Shown: positions 1-8,328, counted from the first letter of the stretch. The stretch: DNA of 12,309 nucleotides from Bacteroidales bacterium (GCA_020026355.1 JAHHQP010000043.1:1-12309), one strand, 5' to 3'. The notes: generated by a model from the sequence alone, not told the origin. A program made the numbers and translations.

Positions 1-2627
1 TTCAGCTCAACGGCGACGGTATCTCCGCAGCGGCTGTCCTGAGGCAGCGATACGCTGTAGGCTTTGCCGTCGATGGTCACGGTGATGGCTCCCAGTCCGG
101 CGTTCATGGTCGGGTCTGTCAGATGGAGCATCGGTCGTGTTCCTGTCCAGTCGATCGTCAGGACACAAGGGTAATCGGTGCTGATCCGGTGCTTACCGGT
201 TTCCAGAACAGCGGTCTTGCCGTTCAGCCGGCTGTCTTCCTGCTGGTAGAAAGTCTTCTTGTGGACGAGGCTGAGGTCTGTAGGGTAGAAGACGGCCTCG
301 ATGAGTTTGCCGTCGAAGGCTTGTACAGCCTGGAGCTGGGCATCATTGCGCAGCACTTCAAATGGTAACCGCTTCAGGGCTTTTGCAGGCAGCTTCTTAC
401 CGAGGTAGACGGCGTAGGCATAACTTGCCCCGTCCGGCTGCTGACCGTGGTCGATCGTGATCTTGAGCACATCCGCCTGTTCCGGAAGGAACTTCAACTG
501 AGGTTCGTTCTCTCTGTTCATCTGCATCCAACGGGTCGGGAGAGTTTCCAGAATCACGCTGCCATGCTGTTCTGTGCCAGGAATCAGGCAATAGGAGAAT
601 TTTCCTTCCTGGCAGATCCAGACCGGTCTTCCGTGCTGCGCTTCCGGTATGCCTGTACATCCCGGTTGGAGCAAGGTCTTCTTCTTGCCCTGGAGCATCC
701 AGACCTTGTTTTCAAGGGCCGTCTGGTCAATGGTGGTGAGTACCGGTCCCGGAACCAGGTGGCGGTAATCCGTGATTCCTGCACCCAAGGCGACCATGTA
801 GTCATCGATGAAGAACCAGCTCTTGTGAGCCCTGATACCGTAGAGTATGGCATTCTCGGCCTGTACCTCCGTTTTTCCGTCCTGCTCGTCCTTGGCTTTC
901 TTGGCATTGCCGTCCATCTTGTCGAAAACCAGTCCGGCGACTCCGCGACTCTTGCCGTCATGTGCGGCTGCTGCGAAATTGTACTGGCTGCAGTAACCTC
1001 TCCAATTAGTGACCGGTGTCAGCCGGTCCATGCCCTGACGGGCGGTCACGCCCGGATAGCAGGTCACGTCCCAGGCGCCCATGATCTTGAAATATTCGTC
1101 GCCGTCACGCTGCAGGAGGGTAGCACCGTCCGTGCAGGTGAAATTATAGTTGTCTGCCTGAGGTGCGCTTTCCAGACCGTCACAACGGTAGGAAGCCATG
1201 TTGATGCAGACGTGGAAGTCCGAGGTCTTCCTCATGAAATCGTCGTTGTTGAAGAACCAGCGCAGGCCGGAATAGTTTCCGGACGGCTGTCCTTCCATAT
1301 CGATCGCGAGGGCATCACATTCCTGATTCAGCTGGCGGAGCTCGCTCAGCTGTTCTTCCGTGAAGGAGGAAGCCCATCTGTTGAGGACTTTCTTGAGCAT
1401 CTTCGCATAGGCGATGCTGTATCTTTCTTTTTCAGTTCGGTAGGAATTCCGGTCCAGGCCCGGAAGCCTCCAGCCTTTGTACCAGTACCAGCTGCCGCCT
1501 CTGAAGAAATTCATCAGCGCGTCCGTGTTCTCCTTGCTCAACGGTCGTTCCCACGGAGTTCCTTCCAGCTGCTGTAGCATGTCGAGTGCGCTGGACGTTC
1601 CGTCGATCGGGTAGCCCCAGATGAGGCACTGCTTGCCATGGCCCCAACCGGCACCGTCCGCGGTGAAGCCTTCAGTCCAGAACGCATCGTGGAAAGTCAC
1701 CTGGGAGGTGCTGCTGATACATTTCTGGCAGACTTCCGCCAGCAGGTCCACCATCGGTACTGAACTGAACATGGCTGCTGCCTGAAGCAGCGGTCGGTAG
1801 GCCAGGGCATTGCCGCCGACCCACCAGACATGGTTCCGGAATCTCGCCAGGGAAACGACATCCGCATCGGTCTCGTCTCTTCTCATCGGCTGGGTCCAGG
1901 CTTGCAGGCCGAGCGCCTGGAGCATCTTGCAGACTTCATTGAGCTGCCATTGAGCCTGATCGTTCCGTTCCGGTTCCGGTGAGGTCTCCACCTGGTCCAT
2001 TTCCTTCAGCAGCGAGAAGTAGATGTTGGAGGCTGCAGCTGGAATCGCGAAGCAGGAGGCGTGGAAACGCGGTTTCTGGTTGGAACGCCGGAGCTCGATG
2101 TCGCCGTAATGGAGGATTGCGGAATAGACTTTCTCCGGAACATCTCCTTTCAGTTTCCCTGTCCGGTAGGCTTCGGTAATGAGGAAGACTCTTCTCAGGG
2201 CGTCTCCGATGAAGATGCCGACTTTATCGTCCGGGGTATTGTGGAAGACGGAAGTGTAGAGCTTGCCGGCCTTTCTCCATTCTTGTTCCTTCGGATCCAT
2301 GTCGGTGAAAGTGCCTTCAGCGCTCAGCAGTTCCAGCAGACGCTTCGGGTCGCGGATCGCGTCCGGTGCCCATCTGATCCGCCACGGGTGCTTCTGGAAA
2401 TGGAGCCTCAGCTGTGCGAAGGCCGCTTCCTTGTCCGGAGCCTGAAGCTCACGGGCCTGGTTCCAGTATCTGTAATAGTTTCCCATCGCATAGCCGAAAT
2501 TCTTGTCCGAACCGATCAGCTGCTGTTCCAGTGCGTCCGGCGCGGCGGCATGTCTGCCGATGTCCTGAGCGGAGATAGGAGGCAGTACCAGCAGGACGGC
2601 ACTCAGGGAAATGAGGAGTCTTTTCAT
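1..2627 (-). CDS. PL8-family polysaccharide lyase (chondroitin/hyaluronan/xanthan lyase-like), exported, C-terminus outside window
   Basis: An open frame runs without a stop from the ATG at 2627 to the left edge (at least 875 residues), so the C-terminus is missing. Residues 1-21 form a Sec signal peptide (MKRLLISLSAVLLVLPPISA). Residues about 25-450 should be the alpha/alpha toroid. N273 (in WWVGGN), H330 (in GWGHGK) and Y339 (in WGYP) are candidates for the Asn-His-Tyr site of PL8; the nine-residue His-Tyr spacing matches chondroitin AC lyase. Beta-sandwich hallmarks follow: DGATLLQRDGDEY (500-512), KSWFFIDDYMVALGAG (602-617) and IDHG (about 725-728). PL8 enzymes cut uronate-containing glycans by beta-elimination, giving unsaturated ends. 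The true substrate cannot be read from sequence: chondroitin, hyaluronan, xanthan-type or another polymer are all possible. The protein probably acts in the periplasm or at the surface. It is divergent from the fucosidase gene. Family is fairly sure, specificity open. Confidence 0.88.
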   Translation of the reverse strand, partial: MKRLLISLSAVLLVLPPISAQDIGRHAAAPDALEQQLIGSDKNFGYAMGNYYRYWNQARELQAPDKEAAFAQLRLHFQKHPWRIRWAPDAIRDPKRLLELLSAEGTFTDMDPKEQEWRKAGKLYTSVFHNTPDDKVGIFIGDALRRVFLITEAYRTGKLKGDVPEKVYSAILHYGDIELRRSNQKPRFHASCFAIPAAASNIYFSLLKEMDQVETSPEPERNDQAQWQLNEVCKMLQALGLQAWTQPMRRDETDADVVSLARFRNHVWWVGGNALAYRPLLQAAAMFSSVPMVDLLAEVCQKCISSTSQVTFHDAFWTEGFTADGAGWGHGKQCLIWGYPIDGTSSALDMLQQLEGTPWERPLSKENTDALMNFFRGGSWYWYKGWRLPGLDRNSYRTEKERYSIAYAKMLKKVLNRWASSFTEEQLSELRQLNQECDALAIDMEGQPSGNYSGLRWFFNNDDFMRKTSDFHVCINMASYRCDGLESAPQADNYNFTCTDGATLLQRDGDEYFKIMGAWDVTCYPGVTARQGMDRLTPVTNWRGYCSQYNFAAAAHDGKSRGVAGLVFDKMDGNAKKAKDEQDGKTEVQAENAILYGIRAHKSWFFIDDYMVALGAGITDYRHLVPGPVLTTIDQTALENKVWMLQGKKKTLLQPGCTGIPEAQHGRPVWICQEGKFSYCLIPGTEQHGSVILETLPTRWMQMNRENEPQLKFLPEQADVLKITIDHGQQPDGASYAYAVYLGKKLPAKALKRLPFEVLRNDAQLQAVQAFDGKLIEAVFYPTDLSLVHKKTFYQQEDSRLNGKTAVLETGKHRISTDYPCVLTIDWTGTRPMLHLTDPTMNAGLGAITVTIDGKAYSVSLPQDSRCGDTVAVEL

Positions 2628-2654
2628 GTTCCTGTATAGTTATTGTATTGCATA

Positions 2655-2662
2655 CAAAGTTA
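2655..2662 (-). promoter_or_regulatory. Predicted -7 promoter element for the PL8 lyase gene
   Basis: The minus strand reads TAACTTTG here, a full match to the Bacteroidota -7 consensus TAnnTTTG. A TTTC (2683-2686 on the plus strand, read in reverse) lies 20 bases upstream and could be an imperfect -33 TTTG. It would give a leader of about 20 bases before the ATG at 2627. Motif match only. Confidence 0.5.
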
Positions 2663-2691
2663 ATTCAAAATGTTCTTTTATGGAAATTGTT

Positions 2692-2699
2692 TATCTTTG
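2692..2699 (+). promoter_or_regulatory. Predicted -7 promoter element for the fucosidase-cutC unit
   Basis: TATCTTTG matches the Bacteroidota -7 consensus TAnnTTTG and ends 23 bases before the ATG at 2723. No good -33 TTTG is seen at 19-21 bases upstream. With the opposing element at 2655-2662 it makes a compact divergent promoter region of 95 bases between lyase and fucosidase. Confidence 0.5.
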
Positions 2700-2722
2700 G
2701 AAAAATATAACTTATACCACAT

Positions 2723-4033
2723 ATGAAAGAGCACATTTTCAGAAAAATCTACGGTCTGGCCGCAGTGCTGCTGCTCACGCTTCCGCTCCGTGCGCAGCAG
2801 GCTTATGTTCCGGCTCCGGAAAACCTGGAAGCCAGGGAAGCTTTCCAGAATGACCGTTTCGGAGTCTTTCTCCATTGGGGCCTGTACAGCATGCTGGCTC
2901 AGGGCGAATGGTTCATGAATGCTTTCGATATCGATGCGCAGGAATATGCGAAACTGGCTTCCGGCTTCTGCCCGTCCCGTTTCGACGCCGCTTCCTGGGT
3001 ATCGGCCATCAAGGCTTCCGGTGCAGGCTATCTCTGCATCACCTCCCGTCACCACGATGGCTTCTCCATGTTCGGGACGGAGGCTTCCGATTACAACATC
3101 GTCGATGCGACTCCTTTCGGCAGGGACATCATGCAGGAGCTTTCTGATGAATGTCACCGTCAGGGACTTGCGCTCCATATCTATTATTCCCATCTGGACT
3201 GGAGCCGGGAGGACTATCCTCAGGGCAGGACCGGCCACGGTACCGGTCGTGATGCTTCCAAGGCCGACTGGCCACATTACTATGCCTTCATGAACGTCCA
3301 GCTCCGGGAACTCATCACGAAGTATGATCCGCGCGCCATCTGGTTCGACGGCATCTGGGACCATGATGAGGATCCGGATTTCGACTGGCAGCTGGAAGAG
3401 CAGTATGCGATGATGCACACGCTCAAACCGGCGCTGCTCATCGGCAACAATCATCATCAGACGCCTTACTCCGGAGAGGATTTCCAGATGTTCGAAAGAG
3501 ATCTTCCGGGAGAGAATACCGCCGGTCTTTCCGGTCAGCAGATCAGTCCGCTGCCGTTGGAGACCTGCAATACCATGAACGGAATGTGGGGATACAAGAT
3601 CCGCGACCAAGATTATAAGTCCGGTGAGGAGCTGATCCGTCATATCGTGGAGGCCGCCGGCCGTGGGGCGAATCTGCTCCTGAACATGGGCCCTCAGCCC
3701 AATGGGGAATTGCCTGCCTTAGGTCTGGACCGCTTGCGTCAGATCGGGGCCTGGATGCAGGTCAATGGGGAAACGATCCGCGGTACCCGTGCGGGGGATA
3801 TTCCGCCGCATCCGTGGGGCGTGACCACTCGGAAGGGGAACAAGCTTTATGTCCATATCCTGAAACTTCAGGAGAAAGGCCTTTTCCTGCCGCTGGAAGC
3901 CAAGGTTCGCAAGGCGGTGGATTTCCCGGACGGTCGTCCCGTAAGGTTCAGACAGGACCGGGAGGGAGTCGTGCTGTACCTCGATGAGGTACCGTCCGCT
4001 GTCGACCATATCATTGAACTTGAATTGAAATGA
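2723..4033 (+). CDS. Alpha-L-fucosidase, glycoside hydrolase family 29, exported
   Basis: This 436-residue protein starts with a Sec signal peptide (about 1-24, ending LRAQ), so it should act in the periplasm. GH29 hallmarks follow in order: FGVFLHWGLYS (46-56), the SRHHDGF motif (108-114) and IWFDG (206-210), in which D209 is the expected catalytic nucleophile. The acid/base is less certain. E258 in FERDLPG is my first choice; E280 in the conserved block LETCNTMNGMWGY (279-291) is the alternative. The NLLLNMGPQPNGEL stretch (317-330) is also typical of the family. The enzyme releases terminal alpha-L-fucose with retention of configuration; linkage preference cannot be told. The length fits a catalytic barrel with a short C-terminal beta-sandwich and no extra binding domain. 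Its stop codon overlaps the cutC start, so the two are probably translated together. The divergent lyase suggests a shared glycan substrate. Confidence 0.93.
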   Translation: MKEHIFRKIYGLAAVLLLTLPLRAQQAYVPAPENLEAREAFQNDRFGVFLHWGLYSMLAQGEWFMNAFDIDAQEYAKLASGFCPSRFDAASWVSAIKASGAGYLCITSRHHDGFSMFGTEASDYNIVDATPFGRDIMQELSDECHRQGLALHIYYSHLDWSREDYPQGRTGHGTGRDASKADWPHYYAFMNVQLRELITKYDPRAIWFDGIWDHDEDPDFDWQLEEQYAMMHTLKPALLIGNNHHQTPYSGEDFQMFERDLPGENTAGLSGQQISPLPLETCNTMNGMWGYKIRDQDYKSGEELIRHIVEAAGRGANLLLNMGPQPNGELPALGLDRLRQIGAWMQVNGETIRGTRAGDIPPHPWGVTTRKGNKLYVHILKLQEKGLFLPLEAKVRKAVDFPDGRPVRFRQDREGVVLYLDEVPSAVDHIIELELK

Positions 4034-4776
4034 AAGAATATCGTATAGAAGTTTGTGCCAATGGGGCCGAGAGTGCCTTGAATGCCCAGAGGGGAGGAGC
4101 CTTCCGGGTCGAGCTTTGTGCCGGTATGCCGGAGGGAGGCACCACCCCTTCTGCCGGTGAGATCCTGGCGGCCCGCAGGTTGCTGGACCGGACCAGGTTG
4201 AATGTCATCATCCGTCCGAGGGGAGGGGATTTCCTGTATTCCGATCTGGAGACGGCGATCATGATGGAGGATATCCGGACGGCCCGGATCGCCGGCGCTG
4301 ACGGGGTCGTCTTCGGTTGTCTGACTCCGGACGGAGAGGTGGATATCCCGAGGATGGAGGTGCTGATGGAGACGGCTGCCGGGATGGAAGTCACTTTCCA
4401 TCGGGCCTTCGACATGTGCCGGGATCCTTTCCGGGCCATGGACGAACTCATTGACCTGGGCTGTGACCGTATCCTTACTTCCGGACAGCGGAATACAGCT
4501 CCGGAGGGGGCTGGACTGCTGGCGGAACTGGTGCGCAGGGCAGAAGGACGGATCGTCATCATGCCGGGCAGCGGAATCACGGCGGAAAATGTGCGGGACC
4601 TGGCTGACCGGACAGGGGCAGTCGAGTTTCACCTGTCGGGAAGGGCACCGGTGGAAAGCGCCATGAAGTGGCGGAATCCGGAAGTTTCGATGGGCGGAAC
4701 GGTACGAATTGATGAATTTTCACATAATATTACGTCAATCGGTCGAATTTCTGCTGTCCTGGAGGCCTTGGCGTAG
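4030..4776 (+). CDS. cutC: CutC family protein (PF03932 TIM-barrel)
   Basis: The 248-residue product has the CutC signature throughout: the EVC (7-9) and VELCAG (27-32) motifs with C9 and C30, EGGTTPS (35-41), VIIRPRGGDF (59-68), a VFGCLTPDGEVD segment near 93-104, VTFHRAFDMC in the middle, then ILTSGQ and IMPGSGI. There is no signal peptide, so it is cytoplasmic. The family is a TIM barrel annotated as copper homeostasis, but that role is doubtful: in E. coli the copper phenotype attributed to cutC was traced to the small RNA MicL, encoded in the cutC 3' region. In Bacteroidota cutC often sits beside glycosidase genes, as here; a carbohydrate-linked role is therefore possible but is inference. 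The ATGA overlap with the fucosidase supports one transcript. No terminator separates it from the next gene, 51 bases on. Confidence 0.92.
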   Translation: MKEYRIEVCANGAESALNAQRGGAFRVELCAGMPEGGTTPSAGEILAARRLLDRTRLNVIIRPRGGDFLYSDLETAIMMEDIRTARIAGADGVVFGCLTPDGEVDIPRMEVLMETAAGMEVTFHRAFDMCRDPFRAMDELIDLGCDRILTSGQRNTAPEGAGLLAELVRRAEGRIVIMPGSGITAENVRDLADRTGAVEFHLSGRAPVESAMKWRNPEVSMGGTVRIDEFSHNITSIGRISAVLEALA

Positions 4777-4827
4777 AATTTGCGGATATTTTCCTTATTC
4801 AACACTTTAATTTAATGTAGATTTTAT

Positions 4828-5469
4828 ATGAAAAAGTTATTTTGCATCGTTGCAGTATCGATGATGATGGTTCCTGCCCTCAAGGCGCAGAACCAAGGTT
4901 CCATGTATGTAGGAGGTAGATTCGGTATCGATGTCGGTACGGCTTCCACTACCTTGAAGGCTGGGAATGAGACGATTACGGAAAAGGATTCCTCCATTCC
5001 GAATACATTCACCATTTCTCCGGAATTCGGTTATTTCGTGATGGACAACTGGGAAGTGAATGCAAATCTTAAATATGGCATTTCTTCTTTCATCCAGAAG
5101 AAGAACAGTTCCGGAACACATGAGTTTACATTTGGTGTCGGTACGAACTATCACATTCAGCTCTGCGACCGTATTTCCTATGCTCCGGGCATCGGTCTGG
5201 ACTTCGGTCTTCAGAACCGGTACTCCAAGGTCGATTCCGGTTCCGTGAAGGTCCGCGAAAGCGATACAGGTTTCCTTTTCGGCATGGATTTCCAGCTGGC
5301 TCGCTTCAATTTCAGACTGAACGATCATTTCGCACTGGACTTGAATGTTCTGGGCATGAAATACGGTCTGGCTTCCTACGGTGGAAACGATGAGGGACTC
5401 TCTTATACGTCGAACAGAAACAGTTTCCGTTTCGGAACAGGTTCCCTCGGTCTCAGATATTACTTCTAG
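4828..5469 (+). CDS. Small outer-membrane beta-barrel protein (OmpA/OprF-like barrel, unknown role)
   Basis: The 213-residue product has a Sec signal peptide (MKKLFCIVAVSMMMVPALKA, 1-20). The rest is alternating polar/aromatic stretches typical of beta strands, for example MYVGGRFGIDVG, WEVNANLKYGISS, HEFTFGVGTNYHI, GLDFGLQNRYS and GSLGLRYYF. It ends in phenylalanine after two tyrosines, the usual C-terminal signal for outer-membrane insertion. The size suits an eight-stranded barrel of the outer membrane beta-barrel domain group (PF13505-like). No peptidoglycan-binding OmpA C-terminal domain is present. Function unknown: such proteins are often structural or linked to adhesion or stress. It is co-directional with cutC 51 bases upstream, and I see no convincing promoter in the gap, so read-through is possible. 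A strong hairpin terminator lies 22 bases after the stop. Confidence 0.85.
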   Translation: MKKLFCIVAVSMMMVPALKAQNQGSMYVGGRFGIDVGTASTTLKAGNETITEKDSSIPNTFTISPEFGYFVMDNWEVNANLKYGISSFIQKKNSSGTHEFTFGVGTNYHIQLCDRISYAPGIGLDFGLQNRYSKVDSGSVKVRESDTGFLFGMDFQLARFNFRLNDHFALDLNVLGMKYGLASYGGNDEGLSYTSNRNSFRFGTGSLGLRYYF

Positions 5470-5491
5470 GAGATAGGGAACTCAGAAGAAG

Positions 5492-5520
5492 AAAGCCCGG
5501 TGCAGTGCATCGGGCTTTTT
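5492..5520. terminator. Strong, probably bidirectional intrinsic terminator
   Basis: AAAGCCCG (5492-5499) pairs with CGGGCTTT (5511-5518). Inside it G5500-T5510 is a wobble, TG (5501-5502) pairs with CA (5508-5509), and the loop is five bases. On the plus strand it ends in TTTTT; on the minus strand it is followed by TTTCTTCTTCT. It can end both the barrel gene (stop at 5469) and the convergent transglutaminase-like gene (stop at 5583). Confidence 0.88.
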
Positions 5521-5582
5521 CCATGCTTATCGGGTAGGACTTCCGGTCCGTCATCGTGACTGGCTTTCCGGACAGCGTAGCG

Positions 5583-8273
5583 CTACAGTTTCCGGATGAC
5601 CTGGAGCAGCTGGTCGCCCAGGCCGATGGTATAGCCCTGTCGGGCGAAGACCACCCTGTTGAAGGTATCTCCGATGATGAATATCGGCAGACCGTTCCGG
5701 TCATGGAATTTCATTTCCGTGGCGATCTGCTGCCGGATATTCTCGACATCTACGCCATAGACGGTACCGGATGGCATCTGTGCCGGAAAATCGGAATGGA
5801 GAAAGGCATCCAACCCCTGCTGATCCGGGAAAAGCAGCACGAGCGTACGTCCCCATTGACCTAAATCATCTTTACGAGCGGCCAGATCACGCAGCGCATG
5901 ATTGGTCGGCTCCTGTCCCATACCGAGTATCCCGACGGTGAAATAGCCGCGCCCGCAGGCTTGGAGGATGGACTTCAGCTCTCCGCTTTTCTGGTCCAGG
6001 AACTTCGACTCGGAGTTGAAGCTGCCGATGACCTGTATTTCCGTTCCGGCTTCCCGGATGACCAGCGGAATCCTCGTGGTCTTACCCTCACGGATACTGA
6101 AGGAAGACAGATGGGACAGCACACCTCCATTGGCCAGACGGATACCGGTCACGAGCACATAGTCGCCGGCATCCATTACCGTTCCTTTGCGGAAGACTTT
6201 GTTCCAGGTCGTGCCGCCGCCCATGTCGACTTCTCCTTCCTCGTAGTTCTGGAGGCGGAGGCTGCCTTCCGGAGTGATCCTGGAGATGGTGAAGTGGGCG
6301 TAATATTTCGGATCATCCATCAAGGCGGTCGGCTGGAAGTCCAGCTGGAGCTTTCCGGTCGGGGCCGCTGTGGCCTCCACCTTCCTGAAATCCACATCGG
6401 CACGAGCCCATTGACCTTCGGAACGGGTCCAGATCTGGATCTTTCCGGTCACCGGATCAATGCGGACTGGGATGCCCAAGGTCCGGCAGAAGGCGGTGAA
6501 GAAGATGTTGCGGCTGTTGACATCGGCGGTACGGCATTTCCAGACACCGGCCGGTGAAATCGGCGCACCACCCATGTTGCAGAGGGTATCGACCTTGATG
6601 TTCTCCTGAACCCAGGCCGCCAGTTCCATCGGTTCTTTCTTGAACTGCTCCAGCTTTTCTTCGCCTAATTCCTTTTCTGCCTGGCTCAGCAGAGCCTGGT
6701 TGTAGGCGGTCAGCAGTTCGGTCCGGATACGCGGGTTGCGGACATATTCTTCCGTGAGTTCTTCCCGGCAGTCCAGGTGATGACGAAGATGGTCGTTCAG
6801 GACGGCTGCCGGTACATCGCGGAGGTCTTTCTGGGAAATACGGCCCAGCAGGTCCAGTCCGGCTTCCTGAGATTCCGGCGTGTCGAGTCCGGCCAGGAAA
6901 TCCATGATGGCGCGGTAATTTCCTCTGGAGGCCGTGAGGTAGGTCTGGCAGAGCTTCCCGTCCAGTCCATGCTGGCGGGCGAATGCAGAGATGGTCTCAG
7001 CATTCGGGAATGTGGCGATGTAGGCGTTCCGGAGGGCATCTTCTTCAGCCAGCCGGCGGTCATTCTCCGCCCGTTGTTCCGGGGTGACTTCCGGCAGGAA
7101 CGGATGTTCGGCCGGTGGGGTGATGTCCAAGGTCGTCGAGAACAGGTCTCCGGCTTTCTTGTCCAGGACAATGGTGACTTCCCGGTCTTTACCGAAGGCG
7201 ACTTCGCTGAAACCGAATTTCCCCTCGCGTGAGGCCCAGACCAGCATGTCGCCCAGACCGGCGGAGAGGAAGGTCCGGCCTTCTTCGTCCGTTTCCTTCG
7301 TTGAAACCGTGAAATATTCTCCGTAGTTATAGACTTTGAACTCCACTTTCGCCCCGGCAGCCGGTCGTCCTTCTTTGTCCAGAACGCGGATATCGCTTCT
7401 GGCTACCTCAGCATAGTTTTCGGTGACGTTGATTTCCGTGAACACCCGGGTGCTGCGCATCTTTTCTTCCGGTCCGTTGTAGCGGCCGAAGGCTTTCGTG
7501 TGCATGAGCATACCTCTGGAGACCGGCGCATTGAACCAGGCAAGGTCCAGGACCGGTTCCGGTTCGCAGGCACCGAGGAAGTACCATTTTCCGTTTACCC
7601 AGGCTTCTACCCAGGCATGGTTGTCATCCGTATGGGCCCATCTCGGGGTATAGACCTGTCGGGCCGGGATGCACATGGCGCGGAGCGCCGCGACGGTCAG
7701 CGTGGATTCTTCTCCGCATCGGCCGTGTCCGGTCCGGATGGAGGCCGATGGGCTGCTGGTACGGGCATCGGATGGGGTGTAGATCACGTGTTCATGGCAC
7801 CAATGGTTGATTTCCAGGACGGCATCGTAGAGCGTCAGTCCTGCTACTCTTTCTTTCAGTTCTTCGTAGAAGACCAGGCGGCTGTTGTCCAGGTCTTCGT
7901 TGTTCACGCGGATCGGCAGCACGAAGTGACGGAATTCCCGTTCCGGAATGTCCGCGCCCCAGCTCATTTCCTGTCTGGCTCGGAAGGAGCAGCGGATCTG
8001 GTCGAGGTAGAATTGCGTGTCATGGTCGGCGATGTCGGCCAGGGGCATGTAGGCATAGAGGAACTGGAGGGCTTCCTGCTCTGCGGGAGTCAGGTTCTCC
8101 AGGCTGGAAATGGTTTCCAGACCACCATAAGGAAGGTCGGCTTTTCGGGATTCGAAGTCTGCGATCATGGTGGCTAGTTCGTCACGGTCGCTGATGAAAT
8201 GCTGCTCTTTCGGGCAGCAGCTTCCTGCGGACAGCAGCGCTGCAAGCAGGGGAATGAGAAGTTTCGGTTTCAT
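5583..8273 (-). CDS. Transglutaminase-superfamily lipoprotein-like protein with degenerate second module and thioredoxin-like C-terminus
   Basis: This 896-residue protein starts with a signal peptide ending SAGSCC; C19 could be lipidated although the lipobox is loose. The transglutaminase core spans about 140-250. C186 (in GHGRCGEES) and H219 (in DNHAWVEAW) are the expected catalytic pair, and E237 (in GACEPEP) may take the place of the usual third acidic residue. Residues about 276-370 look like a beta-sandwich of the carboxypeptidase-regulatory or Ig type (KEGRPAAGAKVEFKVYNYGE). At 550-630 a second transglutaminase-like stretch is visible (NIFFTAFCRTLGIPVR echoes LTVAALRAMCIPAR), but no cysteine falls at the active-site position. 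Residues 745-896 resemble a thioredoxin-like fold without a CxxC. It probably sits in the periplasm or on the surface. Peptidase or amidase chemistry is more likely than cross-linking, but the substrate is unknown. It is a single gene, convergent with the barrel gene. Confidence 0.85.
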   Translation of the reverse strand: MKPKLLIPLLAALLSAGSCCPKEQHFISDRDELATMIADFESRKADLPYGGLETISSLENLTPAEQEALQFLYAYMPLADIADHDTQFYLDQIRCSFRARQEMSWGADIPEREFRHFVLPIRVNNEDLDNSRLVFYEELKERVAGLTLYDAVLEINHWCHEHVIYTPSDARTSSPSASIRTGHGRCGEESTLTVAALRAMCIPARQVYTPRWAHTDDNHAWVEAWVNGKWYFLGACEPEPVLDLAWFNAPVSRGMLMHTKAFGRYNGPEEKMRSTRVFTEINVTENYAEVARSDIRVLDKEGRPAAGAKVEFKVYNYGEYFTVSTKETDEEGRTFLSAGLGDMLVWASREGKFGFSEVAFGKDREVTIVLDKKAGDLFSTTLDITPPAEHPFLPEVTPEQRAENDRRLAEEDALRNAYIATFPNAETISAFARQHGLDGKLCQTYLTASRGNYRAIMDFLAGLDTPESQEAGLDLLGRISQKDLRDVPAAVLNDHLRHHLDCREELTEEYVRNPRIRTELLTAYNQALLSQAEKELGEEKLEQFKKEPMELAAWVQENIKVDTLCNMGGAPISPAGVWKCRTADVNSRNIFFTAFCRTLGIPVRIDPVTGKIQIWTRSEGQWARADVDFRKVEATAAPTGKLQLDFQPTALMDDPKYYAHFTISRITPEGSLRLQNYEEGEVDMGGGTTWNKVFRKGTVMDAGDYVLVTGIRLANGGVLSHLSSFSIREGKTTRIPLVIREAGTEIQVIGSFNSESKFLDQKSGELKSILQACGRGYFTVGILGMGQEPTNHALRDLAARKDDLGQWGRTLVLLFPDQQGLDAFLHSDFPAQMPSGTVYGVDVENIRQQIATEMKFHDRNGLPIFIIGDTFNRVVFARQGYTIGLGDQLLQVIRKL

Positions 8274-8300
8274 ATTTCAGTGAGGGTCATGAGGTTGTCC

Positions 8301-8316
8301 TGCTGACGGGTCAGCA
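8301..8316 (-). other. Hairpin at predicted 5' end of the transglutaminase-like mRNA
   Basis: TGCTGA (8301-8306) and TCAGCA (8311-8316) form a perfect six-base-pair stem with a four-base loop. It begins five bases after the -7 element (8328 down to 8321 on the minus strand), so the mRNA would start at or just before this stem. A 5'-terminal stem can protect an mRNA from decay; that role here is inference. Confidence 0.45.
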
Positions 8317-8320
8317 AGAA

Positions 8321-8328
8321 CAAATATA
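8321..8328 (-). promoter_or_regulatory. Predicted -7 promoter element for the transglutaminase-like gene
   Basis: The minus strand reads TATATTTG, a full match to TAnnTTTG. The -33 element is weak: only a TTTA about 24 bases upstream. The leader to the ATG at 8273 would be about 40 bases. Confidence 0.5.

Noticed and set aside
447..1577. Long open frame of 376 codons on the plus strand
   Set aside because: It is antisense to the PL8 lyase, whose frame matches family motifs across the same region. The plus-strand product has no recognisable domain. Similar shadows over the lyase (2061-2639), fucosidase (2678-3643, minus), transglutaminase-like gene (5898-6557, 7500-8177) and lipoprotein (8425-9426, minus) were rejected for the same reason.
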